Shown here: positions 36,331 to 46,388 of the stretch, in pieces
How the letters are laid out: the number at the start of each line of letters is the position of its first letter
How positions within the stretch are numbered: the first letter of the stretch is position 1
From: Radiobacillus kanasensis
GTDB taxonomy: Bacteria > Bacillota > Bacilli > Bacillales > Amphibacillaceae
Direction: 5' to 3'
Length of the DNA: 64,000 bases
Assembly: GCF_021049245.1 (NCBI RefSeq)
Contig: NZ_CP088020.1
Coordinates: 3,788,001 to 3,852,000 of the forward strand
Made by a program: the position numbers and the translations under genes
The notes under the pieces: model-generated
The model's input: only the letters and a program-made list of their open reading frames with translations
Database searches by the model: none
Told to the model about the DNA's origin: nothing

Positions 36331-37275
36331 TCAAATTTGTGTATCTTTAGATTTCTTGAACTTAATCGTGAACACTGTCCGTTTGAAAGGAATGCTGGAA
36401 TATTCAATATGACCCTTCATCTGTTCGATTAGCCTTTTTGCAATCGTTAGGCCGAGACCATTTCCTTCTGCCGAGGAGCTTCTTGAGTCATCTAATGTGT
36501 ACAACCTTTCAAAAATTCGATTAGCTTCTGCTTCTTTTATCCCTTTCCCTCGATCCCAGACATCTATAAAAACATGGTCACTATCTTGATGTAAAGTTAA
36601 TCCAATTACTTTTCCGTCCTTCCCATATCTAATAGCATTTGATAGTAAATTCTCCAAAACCCGAGTTATGGCATCTGCATCTGCATAAAGAAGGATAGAC
36701 TCTTTTGGAATATCAATTTCTACGTCAAAACCTTTGGAAGTTAGAGTATCATAGTATCCTAGTATTGTTTTTCGACATAGCTCATTTAAGTGAACCTTAC
36801 TCCATTTCATTTGCCAGTCACCTGATTCAAGCCTTGCTAAATCAAAAAATTTATTTATCAAGCCTGCTACTTCCGTTACTTTCACTCCCACATTTGTCAA
36901 AAGTGCATCGCGATCTTCAGGTGTAAGTTTCTGATTATGCTGTATGGTCTCGATATATCCCGAAATTACAGTAAGCGGAGTCTTTAAGTCATGAGAAACA
37001 TTGGATAACATACGATTCATTGAGATTCTCATTCGTGCATTGTCTGCCATAAATCCCTGATGAAAATCAAGCAAATCATTAGTTACAACTAAAAGCTCTC
37101 TAAGCTGCTTTTCATCCGTAAATAATAACAATCGTTCAGCAGATTTATTAGAAATAATTTGATTAAGTTTTTTAGAAATGTACTGCAAGCTTTGGTTCAT
37201 CGTCTTCTTTAATCTATAAAACTTATAGATTATTATGAGCAAGAGAAGGAGAAGAACAGAAAGAATATATATCAT
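36331..37275 (-). CDS. Sensor histidine kinase (intramembrane-type, YcbM-like)
   Basis: 314 residues. Only one hydrophobic helix (residues 1-20) with no extracellular loop, so it cannot sense outside ligands by itself. The HisKA box is NVSHDLKTPLTVISGYIE and the ATPase boxes are LLSNAIRYG, DRGKGI and GNGLGLTIA. The ATG overlaps the response regulator stop by four bases. Kinases of this shape usually sense through a partner ABC transporter, here probably the following gene pair. Confidence 0.8.
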   Translation of the reverse strand: MIYILSVLLLLLLIIIYKFYRLKKTMNQSLQYISKKLNQIISNKSAERLLLFTDEKQLRELLVVTNDLLDFHQGFMADNARMRISMNRMLSNVSHDLKTPLTVISGYIETIQHNQKLTPEDRDALLTNVGVKVTEVAGLINKFFDLARLESGDWQMKWSKVHLNELCRKTILGYYDTLTSKGFDVEIDIPKESILLYADADAITRVLENLLSNAIRYGKDGKVIGLTLHQDSDHVFIDVWDRGKGIKEAEANRIFERLYTLDDSRSSSAEGNGLGLTIAKRLIEQMKGHIEYSSIPFKRTVFTIKFKKSKDTQI

Positions 37276-37967
37276 CTATTTATCTCCATCTTGTAGCCGA
37301 TGCCCCATATGGTCTTTATGTATGTAGGAGAAGAAGGATCGTCTTCTATTTTTCCGCGAAGCCTCCGGATATGAACATTTATAACATTATCATCTCCGTA
37401 ATAGGTTTCCTTCCATATACTTTCAAAAAGTTGACCCTTCGTAAATACTTGATTTGGATTCGTTGCTAGCAAACTCAATATTTGAAATTCCTTTGCAGTC
37501 AAATTAATGTCCTTGCCATTTTTTAAGACGGTGAAGTTATTTAAATCGATAACAAGATCCAACACCTTTACGATCTGATTATGAGGATTGGACTGGCTAT
37601 ATTGCTTGGAACGCCGTAATGCAGCCTTAACTCTGGCAGTCATTTCTATTAGAGAAAATGGTTTCCCTATATAGTCATCTGCCCCGAAACCAAGTCCGAG
37701 CGCCTTATCTACATCACTATCTTTTGCAGACATGATCAAAATAGGTAACTGGCTATCCGTCCTTATTCTCTGTAAGATATCCAATCCGTTGGCAGAAGGA
37801 AGCATTAAATCAAGTATAATCAGATCAAATTTTTCTCGCAAAAAAAGATGGATAGCTTCCTCACCATCAAATGCTGATACAACCCTATATCCTTCGTTTT
37901 TTAGATGATTCGAAACCATTTCATGAATTTGCTCATCATCTTCAACTAGCAATATCGATTCATTCAT
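37272..37967 (-). CDS. OmpR-family response regulator (YcbL-like)
   Basis: 231 residues, GAGGTGATGG before the ATG. The receiver domain has acidic residues in VEDDEQ, phospho-acceptor Asp in LIILDLMLP and Lys in GKPFSL. The C-terminal winged helix is typical of the OmpR/PhoB group (NVINVHIRRLRGKIEDDP). First gene of the operon; it likely activates the ABC transporter genes when the kinase is triggered. Confidence 0.85.
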   Translation of the reverse strand: MNESILLVEDDEQIHEMVSNHLKNEGYRVVSAFDGEEAIHLFLREKFDLIILDLMLPSANGLDILQRIRTDSQLPILIMSAKDSDVDKALGLGFGADDYIGKPFSLIEMTARVKAALRRSKQYSQSNPHNQIVKVLDLVIDLNNFTVLKNGKDINLTAKEFQILSLLATNPNQVFTKGQLFESIWKETYYGDDNVINVHIRRLRGKIEDDPSSPTYIKTIWGIGYKMEINR

Positions 37968-38081
37968 GCCATCACCTCTTTCTTATTTTTTGAACGCACA
38001 CTTTAATAATTGGTTAAATTATAATCTATTTAACTCGTAAAACAAGTGTTTATAGGTAATTGTGGATGAGCGTAGATTTCA

Positions 38082-38210
38082 CTAACCCTCGGCCCACTGA
38101 CATAAGAAAAGGATTAGGATCTTAAAAATAAGAACGATAAATCCGGATATCATACCATAAATTAAATAATGAGAATCCGTCACTTCAGGTAATGCTCCCG
38201 GTTCATCCAT
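38082..38210 (-). pseudogene. Possible small membrane protein remnant
   Basis: 42 codons from ATG 38210: MDEPGALPEVTDSHYLIYG followed by one strong membrane helix ending WAEG. There is no good ribosome site, and upstream minus-strand sequence reads as further broken protein. The rest of 37968-38494 holds nothing clear apart from the promoters of the response regulator and rsbQ. Confidence 0.25.
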
Positions 38211-38494
38211 CACATCAGCGGATTTTCAGTTTTTTCCATAACCTTACACTTTAAGGCCCCCCATTTTAAAAGATTGCTCTCCTCCATAGAACAAATGTGT
38301 CATTGCTTGCGGAAGCTTTTTCGTATAGTTCTTGCAATGTATGACAGCAATCACTGAATTTTCATAAGATACAATCATAAGTATAAAAGAACAAATATAT
38401 AACTACTTACATTTAGTAAACAAATTCCCCTCTTTTATCAATTAAATGTTATGATTTTAATAAACGTTTTTTTAAAAAAAGGGAGAGTTGGTTT

Positions 38495-39346
38495 GTGAAC
38501 AGCCCAGATATACTAACTCGAAATAACGTGAATATAAAGGGAAATGGAAAGCAGCCTATCATTTTTGCTGCTGGATTTGGTTGTGACCAGACCGTCTGGA
38601 ATCCTATACTAGAATCATTTGAAAAAGATTATCGAATTATTTTATTTGACTATGTAGGTCTAGGAAAGTCTGACATAAGTGCCTTTGACTCGGTTAAATA
38701 TGGAAATTTATCAGGTTATGTACAGGATGTATTAGATGTTTGCTCAGCCTTAGATTTAAAGAATGCTATATTCGTAGGGCATTCCGTCAGCAGTATGATT
38801 GGAATATTGGCTTCCCTTCAGAAACCAGAGTATTTTTCCCAACTAATCATGATTGGGCCGTCTCCCTGTTACCTCAATGACCCACCTGAATATTTTGGTG
38901 GTTTTGAAGAAGAGGACTTGAAAGGTTTAGTTAATTTGATGGAGAAAAATTACATTGGTTGGGCAAACGCATTCTCTGCGACCCTTCTAAACAACTCGGA
39001 ACGTTCTGATGTCGCAAATGAGCTAGAGGATCGCTTTTGCTCCACAGAACCTGCCGTCATTCGTGCATTTGCACAAGCTTGTTTCTTTGGGGATAATCGA
39101 AACGACTTACCTCATGTAACGGTACCCTCCCTTATTATGCAATGTTCAGAGGATGTTATTGCCCCAAGGAATGTTGGGGAATATTTAGCGAAGCACTTGC
39201 CTAGCAGTACGATTACATTCATGAATGCTATTGGTCATTGCCCGCATATGACTGATCCAGTAGAGACCGCTCTTATCATTCGAGACTTTTTGGAAAGTAA
39301 TACGGAATCAATCATGAGGGAGGATATAGGTGCCCTCCATGAATGA
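38495..39346 (+). CDS. rsbQ: RsbQ-like alpha/beta hydrolase, energy-stress regulator
   Basis: 283 residues starting at GTG 38495 with GGGAGAG upstream. Alpha/beta-hydrolase fold: oxyanion region [16 protein letters not shown], nucleophile elbow GHSVSS, an Asp in [10 protein letters not shown] and a final His in NAIGHCPHM. This matches B. subtilis RsbQ, which acts with RsbP to activate sigma-B on energy stress. It overlaps the next gene, which is an RsbP-type phosphatase, and that conserved pairing is strong support. Confidence 0.82.
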   Translation: MNSPDILTRNNVNIKGNGKQPIIFAAGFGCDQTVWNPILESFEKDYRIILFDYVGLGKSDISAFDSVKYGNLSGYVQDVLDVCSALDLKNAIFVGHSVSSMIGILASLQKPEYFSQLIMIGPSPCYLNDPPEYFGGFEEEDLKGLVNLMEKNYIGWANAFSATLLNNSERSDVANELEDRFCSTEPAVIRAFAQACFFGDNRNDLPHVTVPSLIMQCSEDVIAPRNVGEYLAKHLPSSTITFMNAIGHCPHMTDPVETALIIRDFLESNTESIMREDIGALHE

Positions 39347-40550
39347 ACAATTAAATTATTTACCAAGTGGATTCATCACATTATCAAAGAATGGCATTAT
39401 TCTATCCATTAATGAGACATTACTTCAAATCTTAGACTATTCATCGGAAGCGCTTATTGGAAAGCATGTTCATGCCATTCTACCTAACCCTGCTCGTATG
39501 TTCTTTCAGCTTTATTTCATTCCATTGATTATGAGAAAGCACTTAGTTGAGGAAATGTATCTCTCTATAGCTTCTAAAAACGGGGAAGAAATTCCGGTTT
39601 TAATCAATGCCTCTCTTCATAATGAAAAAGAGGAGGCGGTCATATACTGTGTCATTATTCCTATGCGAAACAGAAATGAGTTTGAGGATCAATTGTTACT
39701 CGCTAAAGAGTTGGCCGAGAACGCTTTCGAGGAAAAAAATGAAGCTCTAATTGAACTAGAGGACGCACTGAAAACGTTAGAGGATAAACAAGAGGAACTA
39801 AAGAAACTTAACCAACAAAATTTAATCTTTAAAACCAACACAGAAAAGGAATTACAACTTGCCAAGAAAATTCAGGAAACTGCCCTAACAAAGGATATTT
39901 CCAATGAAAAAGTCGATATTTTGTCCTTCTATCGTGCTTCCAATGAATTATCAGGGGACATTTATGGGTTCTATCAAATCAACCCTCATCAGTATGGAAT
40001 TATATTATTGGATGTAATGGGACACGGGATATCTTCCGCTTTGATAACGATGTCTTTACAATCCTTGTTTCACCGATTAATATCACAAGGAGTAAGAGCT
40101 GAGGTCGTGATGCAGGAATTGGATAGTCATTTGCATGATCTGTTTCAAAATAACGAAAGCGCATGGCATTATTGCACAGCAATCTACCTCTTTGTTGACA
40201 CGAAAAAGCAAACCATGGAGTTTATTAATGCTGGACATCCGCCTACGATTTTCCAAGATCCTGCAGGGCAACAATTAGAGCTTTATGCGACAAGCCCTCC
40301 ATTAGGAACATTTGAAGGTATTCACTTTAAATCAAAAACACTTGATTATAAAAAAGGAGCTCGAATACTGCTTTACACGGATGGAGTCTCAGAACCTCTT
40401 GGGCAAGAAAATCTAAATCTTGCCTTACAAAGGCATGCAACACTGCCTCTATCCGTAACTAGAGAAAACATGATTGTTTCTCTTTCAAATGAAGCAAAAG
40501 ATCCATATAAAAATGACGACCAGTGCTTTATCTTAATAGAATTGAAATAA
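39330..40550 (+). CDS. rsbP: RsbP-like PAS-PP2C serine phosphatase
   Basis: 406 residues from GTG 39330 (GGAGG 6 nt upstream); an ATG at 39339 is an alternative. Residues 5-115 form a PAS domain ([20 protein letters not shown]). A coiled coil at about 120-170 ([20 protein letters not shown]) links to a PP2C/SpoIIE phosphatase domain with [20 protein letters not shown] and LLYTDGVSE. In B. subtilis RsbP dephosphorylates RsbV and so frees sigma-B. The overlap with rsbQ implies coupled expression. The rsbV-rsbW-sigB genes are not in the window. Confidence 0.82.
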   Translation: MPSMNEQLNYLPSGFITLSKNGIILSINETLLQILDYSSEALIGKHVHAILPNPARMFFQLYFIPLIMRKHLVEEMYLSIASKNGEEIPVLINASLHNEKEEAVIYCVIIPMRNRNEFEDQLLLAKELAENAFEEKNEALIELEDALKTLEDKQEELKKLNQQNLIFKTNTEKELQLAKKIQETALTKDISNEKVDILSFYRASNELSGDIYGFYQINPHQYGIILLDVMGHGISSALITMSLQSLFHRLISQGVRAEVVMQELDSHLHDLFQNNESAWHYCTAIYLFVDTKKQTMEFINAGHPPTIFQDPAGQQLELYATSPPLGTFEGIHFKSKTLDYKKGARILLYTDGVSEPLGQENLNLALQRHATLPLSVTRENMIVSLSNEAKDPYKNDDQCFILIELK

Positions 40551-40577
40551 GACGAGGGAACAACGACTCGTCTTATT
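40546..40577 (+). terminator. Terminator of rsbQP
   Basis: 11-bp stem AATAAGACGAG / CTCGTCTTATT with the rsbP stop within the left arm. Confidence 0.8.
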
Positions 40578-40749
40578 TTAGTCGGTTTTCCTTTATAAAA
40601 TCTTCAAAACCGTCGACTATATTTTTATCTAATCGGTTTTGATTATACTTTTCGTACTTCTGTAATGCCAATTGCTCCGAGTATTTTCGCTGAAACTTCA
40701 CTCGCATATTGAATCGGACTCTATCACCTTCCCATGGTCTATATTTTCT
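40573..40749 (-). pseudogene. Coding-like remnant of a small protein
   Basis: About 58 codons without a proper start: RKYRPWEGDRVRFNMRVKFQ, then KYSEQLALQKYEKYNQNRL and a final FEDFIKENRLK. It reads as a basic helical protein. An internal ATG at 40707 lacks a well-placed ribosome site. It overlaps the rsbQP terminator. Probably a truncated gene; family unknown. Confidence 0.3.
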
Positions 40750-40783
40750 CTAATATATTAAAATTTAGTGAACAAAAAGTAAA

Positions 40784-40811
40784 AAGGAAGCAAATGAACC
40801 TCTGCTTCCTT
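40784..40811 (-). terminator. Terminator of the phn operon
   Basis: AAGGAAGCA / TGCTTCCTT stem overlapping the last phnE stop codon, with TTTTTAC following on the minus strand. Confidence 0.75.
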
Positions 40812-41670
40812 ACTCATTGACCTTAAGTTTTTTCTTGAATTGGATGGCTACCACTTCAAGCAGAATAGCAATGGCTAAAATGAAATAAGTGATTGCCCCT
40901 ATTTCTCTAATATCTAAATAGAAACTGCTGGCCATGAACATGTCAAAGCCGATTCCACCTGCACCAGCTGCTGCTCCCATCGCGATAGCAACCGCGAAAT
41001 TAATTTCGAACCTAAGGAACGTCCACGAAATCATGTAAGTGAGCGATGATGGGATGACAGCTTGAAAGATAATCTGCCACCAGCTTGCCCCACTCGCTTG
41101 AAGGGCTTCGATGACCCCATTATCTAATTCCTCAAAGGACTCCGAATAAGCCTTCACTAAATAGCTTACCGAATGAAACGTCATCCCTATGACAGCCGCT
41201 ACACTTCCTAGTCCTGCTGCCACCGCAAAGATTAATACCCATAAAACCGTTGGCACTGCTCTTATAAAAGCAACGACTCCCTTAATCACCGTAGAAACTC
41301 GTTTATTGGTTAAGTTTTCAGCAGCAAGTAATCCTAAAAACACAGCGATAATCGCACCAAACAAAGTTGTTAAAAAAGCCAAACCTAATGTTATAAAAAC
41401 CTGATAAAGTGCGTGGGAAAACGTGAAATGCTCCAAATGTGGCCTGACAAACATCGCTTTAAGGTTTGAAACGGTAGCTATTACCGCTTCACCAAAATCG
41501 ATATCTTTGTAGTCGAAACTAAAAAACGCGTACACCGTCAGAACTGCTAGGATTACAAGGGTACTTCTTATTACCACAGTGGATTTCGTCCACGTTTTTA
41601 TTCTGATCTGTTTCTGTAGGGGAGGCTTCAATAATTGATTCGTCGGAGTCACTTGTTCCTTTACTTCCAT
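40810..41670 (-). CDS. phnE: Phosphonate ABC transporter permease PhnE (second)
   Basis: 286 residues with six membrane helices. The permease loop reads EELDNGVIEALQASGASWWQ, and the C-terminus EVVAIQFKKKLKVNE is usual for PhnE. Its ATG overlaps the TAA of the other phnE. Two different PhnE subunits in tandem are common in Gram-positives and form a heterodimeric channel for phosphonates. Confidence 0.85.
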   Translation of the reverse strand: MEVKEQVTPTNQLLKPPLQKQIRIKTWTKSTVVIRSTLVILAVLTVYAFFSFDYKDIDFGEAVIATVSNLKAMFVRPHLEHFTFSHALYQVFITLGLAFLTTLFGAIIAVFLGLLAAENLTNKRVSTVIKGVVAFIRAVPTVLWVLIFAVAAGLGSVAAVIGMTFHSVSYLVKAYSESFEELDNGVIEALQASGASWWQIIFQAVIPSSLTYMISWTFLRFEINFAVAIAMGAAAGAGGIGFDMFMASSFYLDIREIGAITYFILAIAILLEVVAIQFKKKLKVNE

Positions 41671-42455
41671 TATAGAATCACCCTTCTTACGTAATTCGAT
41701 ACAGATTCAATGAATAATATCGCCACGATGATGGCGATGACAACCAAAGAGGCGACATCATAATTCAAACTTTTATAATACAGATTAAAGGTAAAGCCAA
41801 TTCCTGAGCCAGTGAGCAAACCAATCAATGTGGCATTTCTTAAATTTGTTTCAATCATAAATAAGATCCAGCTAATCATTTGGGGAAGGCTAGATGGAAT
41901 GACTGACTGAGAGATAATAGAAAAGTAGCTAGCACCGGTCGCTTTCAACGCTTCAACGGAGCCTCCACTGACTTCATCGATTGTTTCAACAAAAGCTCTC
42001 GTTAAAAATCCAAACGAACCAAAAAACAAAGCAAAATAACCGGTTAATGAGCTCTGACCAAATGAAAATAGTAGAATCATCGCCCAGGCAGCCACATCAA
42101 TGTTCCGAAAGAGGGTGGCAACCCCTCTACTAATACTTCCAAAAAAGGCATTGATCCTCGTCGTATTTGATCCGATAATGGCAAATAGTAAGGCAAATAA
42201 AGCCCCTATAGTCGTTGCTGCAATCGAAACCAACAAAGTTTCGATAAGCTTCTCCAAAATATCAGGAAGCTTTGTTAAAGATTCCCCTGTTGGGTAAAAG
42301 TTCCCCAAGCCCCATACTACTGCCTTTGGAAGCGAAGCAAAGCCCTGGACGACATTGTACTCCGTAATCATAATAGCTAGGACCGTGACAACTCCTAACA
42401 TAGAGAGGAAACCTAGTGAGTTCCGCCTCTTTTTTAAAAAGTAATCAGCTTGCAT
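41670..42455 (-). CDS. phnE: Phosphonate ABC transporter permease PhnE (first)
   Basis: 261 residues, AGGAGG before the ATG, which overlaps the end of phnC. Six membrane helices with VDEVSGGSVEALKATGASYF as the ATPase contact loop and SVIPSSLPQMISWILFMIE following. It clearly differs from the second copy but belongs to the same family. It forms the phosphonate channel with the next gene. Confidence 0.85.
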   Translation of the reverse strand: MQADYFLKKRRNSLGFLSMLGVVTVLAIMITEYNVVQGFASLPKAVVWGLGNFYPTGESLTKLPDILEKLIETLLVSIAATTIGALFALLFAIIGSNTTRINAFFGSISRGVATLFRNIDVAAWAMILLFSFGQSSLTGYFALFFGSFGFLTRAFVETIDEVSGGSVEALKATGASYFSIISQSVIPSSLPQMISWILFMIETNLRNATLIGLLTGSGIGFTFNLYYKSLNYDVASLVVIAIIVAILFIESVSNYVRRVIL

Positions 42456-43233
42456 GGATGCCTCCTATATCAAAAAGAAGATCTTCTGCTTCCGAACCAT
42501 AAATACGCTGAATATCTTCGCTTGTTATGTTTTGAGGCGAACCATTATAGACCACCTGTCCGTGATTAATCCCAATGATTCGATCCGAATACTTCATTGC
42601 CACATCCACTTGGTGCAGATTCACTAAAGCGGTAATGCCCATTGTGCTTGTAATATCTCTTAAGTGATCCATGATAATCTTGGCTGAATTGGGGTCAAGA
42701 GAGGCAATCGGCTCGTCACACAAAAGCATTCGAGGATTTTGGATAAGAGCACGAGCGATTCCGACTCGTTGCTTTTGGCCTCCACTCAATTGATCCGCAC
42801 GCTTAAACATATGCTCATCCAACCCAAGGGCTTGTAAAATTTGAGCAGCTTGCCCTTTTTCTTCTTGACTATAAATACCGAGCACCCCTGCCAATGTTGA
42901 TTTTTTCCCTAAATTACCGTGGAGGGTGTTCTCGATGACACTTAAACGATTGACTAGATTATAGTGCTGAAAAATCATCCCGATTTTTGTACGAACCTTT
43001 TTTAATTCTTTTTTCTTGAGGTTTATCACGCTCATGTTATCGAATGTAATTTCTCCGCTACTTGCATCAATCATTCGGTTGATACAACGAAGAAGAGTCG
43101 ATTTCCCCGCCCCTGATGGACCGATTATCGAAACAAACTCTCCTTCATGAACAGAAAAGCTAACATCCGATAACGCCTTCGTATCACTACCAAATTGTTT
43201 GGACACATGGCTTACTTCTAACAAGGCTGTCAT
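42445..43233 (-). CDS. phnC: Phosphonate ABC transporter ATPase PhnC
   Basis: 262 residues, AAGGAGAG before the ATG. Walker A GPSGAGKST, Q-loop, signature LSGGQKQRVGIARAL, Walker B LLCDEPIASLDP. The insert NLGKKSTLAGVLGIYSQEEK is characteristic of PhnC. It powers the two PhnE permeases fed by PhnD. Confidence 0.9.
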   Translation of the reverse strand: MTALLEVSHVSKQFGSDTKALSDVSFSVHEGEFVSIIGPSGAGKSTLLRCINRMIDASSGEITFDNMSVINLKKKELKKVRTKIGMIFQHYNLVNRLSVIENTLHGNLGKKSTLAGVLGIYSQEEKGQAAQILQALGLDEHMFKRADQLSGGQKQRVGIARALIQNPRMLLCDEPIASLDPNSAKIIMDHLRDITSTMGITALVNLHQVDVAMKYSDRIIGINHGQVVYNGSPQNITSEDIQRIYGSEAEDLLFDIGGIHAS

Positions 43234-43261
43234 AGGTTAACTCTCCTTATTATTTGGCTCA

Positions 43262-44296
43262 TTATTTCGAAAGCTCACGAATTGGGTTGAACCACTCATC
43301 TTCCACTTCCACTAAACGCTCATCTGCTGATTTTGTAAATAAACCCGAAAACTCAGAATCCTCTGGAACGAAAACCTTTTCGTTGTTCGCTATATCATCC
43401 GATGTCATTACTTCAAGTAATTCCGCTTGAAGGTCTTCGCCCACCGTCTCTGTATTGATTACAAATGGTGCATTTAATACCGGAGTAACAGAGATAAGCG
43501 AAAATTCTTTCCCTACAACCGTATCAAATGGTTCTGCTGCATCCTCTTTTACTTTATAAACCGCACCCGGTCTGTTTACTTCTCCATCAGAAAGCTCCAC
43601 GTAATTGTTCACACATGTATCACAGAATGCCGCTACATCTGCTTTACCTGATAGAAGATTGACGGCAGAGCCTTGATGCGAACCTCCATATAAAACTTCA
43701 CTGAAGAATTGACCTTCGCCACCCTCTAGCAAATCCTCCGTCGTTAGATCTTTGAACTCTTCCTTTTGACCGAAGTAATCCACGATTCCTGTTGATGGCA
43801 CTTTAAAACCTGATGTTGAACTATTTGATACAAAGGAGAATTTCTTGCCTTGAATGTTATCAATCTCAAACTCATCACCATTTTTATAGGAATCGATATT
43901 TGCTTTATCTACTGCTAACCAACTATAATAAACCGCATCTTCTAAAGTACCGGACTCACCAGTAGGGACAACTAACGGAAGAACTTTTTCGTTTTTGTTA
44001 TGTGCTTCAATATATCCTTGCGCTCCTAAGAAAGCCATATCCGCATTTCCATTTGCCACTGCCTCAATTGCAACAATGTAGTCTGTTGTTGTTTGATGCT
44101 CTACCTTTTTGCCTGTTTTTTCTTCGATTACTTTTCCAATTTCATCACGAGCTTCTGTAAGATCTGACCCAGATTCATTTGGAAGCCAGGCGATAGTAAG
44201 AGTATCTTTTTCATCTGTTGCTCCAGCAGAAGAGGAACAACCTGAAAAAATAACTAACATACTGAAAGAGAGTAAAGCTATTAACGTTTTTTTCAT
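43262..44296 (-). CDS. phnD: Phosphonate-binding lipoprotein PhnD
   Basis: 344 residues from ATG 44296, with GAGGAG upstream; earlier in-frame starts precede this site. The lipoprotein signal ends VIFSGCSSS. The family-typical pocket sequences are LTIAWLPNESGSDLTEARDE, NGNADMAFLGAQGYIEAH and SFVSNSSTSGFKVPS. It captures phosphonates outside the membrane. It heads the transport half of the locus and has its own promoter region with PhoP-box-like repeats. Confidence 0.88.
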   Translation of the reverse strand: MKKTLIALLSFSMLVIFSGCSSSAGATDEKDTLTIAWLPNESGSDLTEARDEIGKVIEEKTGKKVEHQTTTDYIVAIEAVANGNADMAFLGAQGYIEAHNKNEKVLPLVVPTGESGTLEDAVYYSWLAVDKANIDSYKNGDEFEIDNIQGKKFSFVSNSSTSGFKVPSTGIVDYFGQKEEFKDLTTEDLLEGGEGQFFSEVLYGGSHQGSAVNLLSGKADVAAFCDTCVNNYVELSDGEVNRPGAVYKVKEDAAEPFDTVVGKEFSLISVTPVLNAPFVINTETVGEDLQAELLEVMTSDDIANNEKVFVPEDSEFSGLFTKSADERLVEVEDEWFNPIRELSK

Positions 44297-44340
44297 CATC
44301 AAACTCCTCACTCATTTTTTATTTCTTCACTTCCATACTT

Positions 44341-44379
44341 TATCAACTAATTGTCAATCTACTATTAAGCTTGTTTAAA
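44341..44379 (-). promoter_or_regulatory. Pho-box array before phnD
   Basis: Read on the minus strand: TTTAAA, TTAATA, TTGACA, TTGATA, each separated by 5 bases (exact 11-bp period). The PhoP half-site consensus is TT[ACT]A[CT]A; matches are 5, 6, 5 and 5 of 6. The array ends 45 nt before the phnD start. Confidence 0.55.
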
Positions 44380-44385
44380 CTATTT

Positions 44386-45105
44386 TTAAGAGTTGGTAAA
44401 ACTAGTAGATGGAGAGAAAACGCCACTTTGCATGTTGTACTCGCGATCACATAAATGATTCATAAACTCCAGGTCATGAAAGATTCCAAGCATCGTTGTC
44501 CCTTCATTTATAAGCTGTTCAATGAGTAGCTTAACCTTTAGCTTAGAATCATGATCTAGACTTGCCGTCGGTTCATCTAGCAGCAACAGCCTCGGCTTTT
44601 TCACCATCGCTCGAGCAATATTAAGCCTGAGCTTTTCCCCCCCGGAAAAAGTGGTTGGATAACTGTCCCATAATTCTTGTTCCAGTTCAAAATGTTCCAG
44701 GATCTTCTCCGTTTCTTTTTCCGCCAATTCATGATCACCCCCCTTTTCAAGAATGGCTTGTCTCACAAGCTGTCTGGCGGTTGTTCTTGGCATGACATTT
44801 AAAAATTGAGATACATAGCCAATTTCATGCTTCCTTAAGTAAATCAGTTCTTGATCGGTTGCCTCGGCTAAATTAATGAGCCCGAATTTCTTGGAATGGT
44901 ACCAAATGCTCCCCTGCCGGGTACGATAAGTTCCGTAAATGCATTTTAGAATCGTCGATTTTCCACTTCCACTTTTCCCGGTAATCCCGACAAACTCTCC
45001 TTCTTTTAACTGAATGTCCACACAACTAACAGCGTTGATATGTTTACCTAAATTATGAAGGTCAAACGATTTGGATAAGTCTTTAATCTCTAGAAGGGTT
45101 TCCAC
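44386..45105 (-). CDS. phnL: C-P lyase accessory ATPase PhnL
   Basis: 239 residues from GTG 45105 (AGGTGAG upstream); a GTG at 45138 lacks spacing. Walker A TGKSGSGKSTILKC, signature TFSGGEKLRLNIARAM, Walker B LLLLDEPTASLD. In E. coli PhnL is an ABC-type ATPase that joins the C-P lyase core complex with PhnK during turnover rather than acting in transport. Gene order here is phnK-phnM-phnL, not the KLM order of E. coli. Confidence 0.85.
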   Translation of the reverse strand: METLLEIKDLSKSFDLHNLGKHINAVSCVDIQLKEGEFVGITGKSGSGKSTILKCIYGTYRTRQGSIWYHSKKFGLINLAEATDQELIYLRKHEIGYVSQFLNVMPRTTARQLVRQAILEKGGDHELAEKETEKILEHFELEQELWDSYPTTFSGGEKLRLNIARAMVKKPRLLLLDEPTASLDHDSKLKVKLLIEQLINEGTTMLGIFHDLEFMNHLCDREYNMQSGVFSPSTSFTNS

Positions 45106-45150
45106 CCACTCACCTGCTTTCTTTTTATTGATAAACACGCCTCATCAGCA

Positions 45151-46329
45151 TTAAATCCGATAATTCGTCTTTTGAATAAGCTTTCCGTCCACGAAAACAG
45201 ATGTAATCACGGGGAAGTCGTCCGTTATTTTTTCAATAATGAGCAGATCCGCTTTCTTTCCCTCACGAATGGAGCCAATTTCACCATCCATTTTCACCGC
45301 TTTCGCTGGGTTCATTGTGACAAGCTTCATCATGTCGACTAGATCCATACCATACTTTTCCACTAACTCAAAAATCGCATGGAGCATGGCTGCGGGATAG
45401 TAATCGCTACATAAAATATCAATGGATTGGTTTTGGATCGCTTCAGCTGCCCCCAAGTTCCCACTATGCGAACCGCCAAGAAGAACATTTGGTGCACCGG
45501 CAATCGTGTGCATGCCAAGCTCTTGAGCTCTTTGTGCCACGTCCAAGGTAATCGGAAATTCACTGATGGTCGTTCCAAAGCTATGAACGAGGTCGAGCTT
45601 TTCAAGAGAATCATCATCATGAGAAGCAACGGCAATATGATGGTCATGAGCAAGTTGAGCAATTTCTTTTATATCTTCGATGGACAGTTTCTCTTTCGTT
45701 TGGTGTTTGTGTATGAGGACATCAATGGATGCATCGCTTATATTGTTGTAGCTTTTAACCGTATTTCGGTAGATTTCTAGGTGTCGATATTGTCCTTGCC
45801 CAGGAGTATGATCCATAAAAGAAACTAAATGGACCTTGTTCTCGCTAATATAGTTTTTAAGATTCTCCATCTCTTCCACATTATCAATCTCAAATCTTGC
45901 ATGAAATCGGTGACGAACAAGATGCTTCCTGTTATGAGTTTCGTCAATTAAATCCATAAACTTCCGAACATTTTCCGGCTCACGAATTGGCTTATATTCG
46001 TAATCACTCCCTTTAAACAAAGAAAGCGAATGGAACATCGTCGTAATGCCGTGTGAGATTAGCTGCTTCTCTGTTTCCCTTAAACTTAAGTCAAAACTCA
46101 TGAGTGAGGTTGGTCTTGGTGCAGCCATATGCTCGATGTAGTCGGAATGGATATCGATAAAGCCTGGTGAAATATACCCTCCAGCCGCATCCACAACCTC
46201 CATCTGTTCGTCAATTTCAATTTCACCCTTTGGGGCGATTTTGGTGATTCTGTCCTCTTCAATCAAAAGATCATAGCCATGTAAAACCGCTTCTTCGGTG
46301 ATCAATCTTCCATTTGTTATCACAAACAA
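45151..46329 (-). CDS. phnM: Triphosphate diphosphohydrolase PhnM
   Basis: 392 residues from TTG 46329, where AGGAGG lies 7 nt upstream. An amidohydrolase-fold enzyme: metal ligands in GFIDIHSDYIEH, SFMDHTPGQGQY, ASHDDDS and the late AAEAIQNQSIDILCSDYYP region. PhnM removes pyrophosphate from alpha-D-ribose 1-methylphosphonate 5-triphosphate made by PhnGHIL, giving the PhnJ substrate. Confidence 0.88.
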   Translation of the reverse strand: MFVITNGRLITEEAVLHGYDLLIEEDRITKIAPKGEIEIDEQMEVVDAAGGYISPGFIDIHSDYIEHMAAPRPTSLMSFDLSLRETEKQLISHGITTMFHSLSLFKGSDYEYKPIREPENVRKFMDLIDETHNRKHLVRHRFHARFEIDNVEEMENLKNYISENKVHLVSFMDHTPGQGQYRHLEIYRNTVKSYNNISDASIDVLIHKHQTKEKLSIEDIKEIAQLAHDHHIAVASHDDDSLEKLDLVHSFGTTISEFPITLDVAQRAQELGMHTIAGAPNVLLGGSHSGNLGAAEAIQNQSIDILCSDYYPAAMLHAIFELVEKYGMDLVDMMKLVTMNPAKAVKMDGEIGSIREGKKADLLIIEKITDDFPVITSVFVDGKLIQKTNYRI

Positions 46330-46388
46330 GGCACTTCCTCCTATTATGAAAATGGTATTGGACAATGCATAATCAAGGCGTTCTTCTT

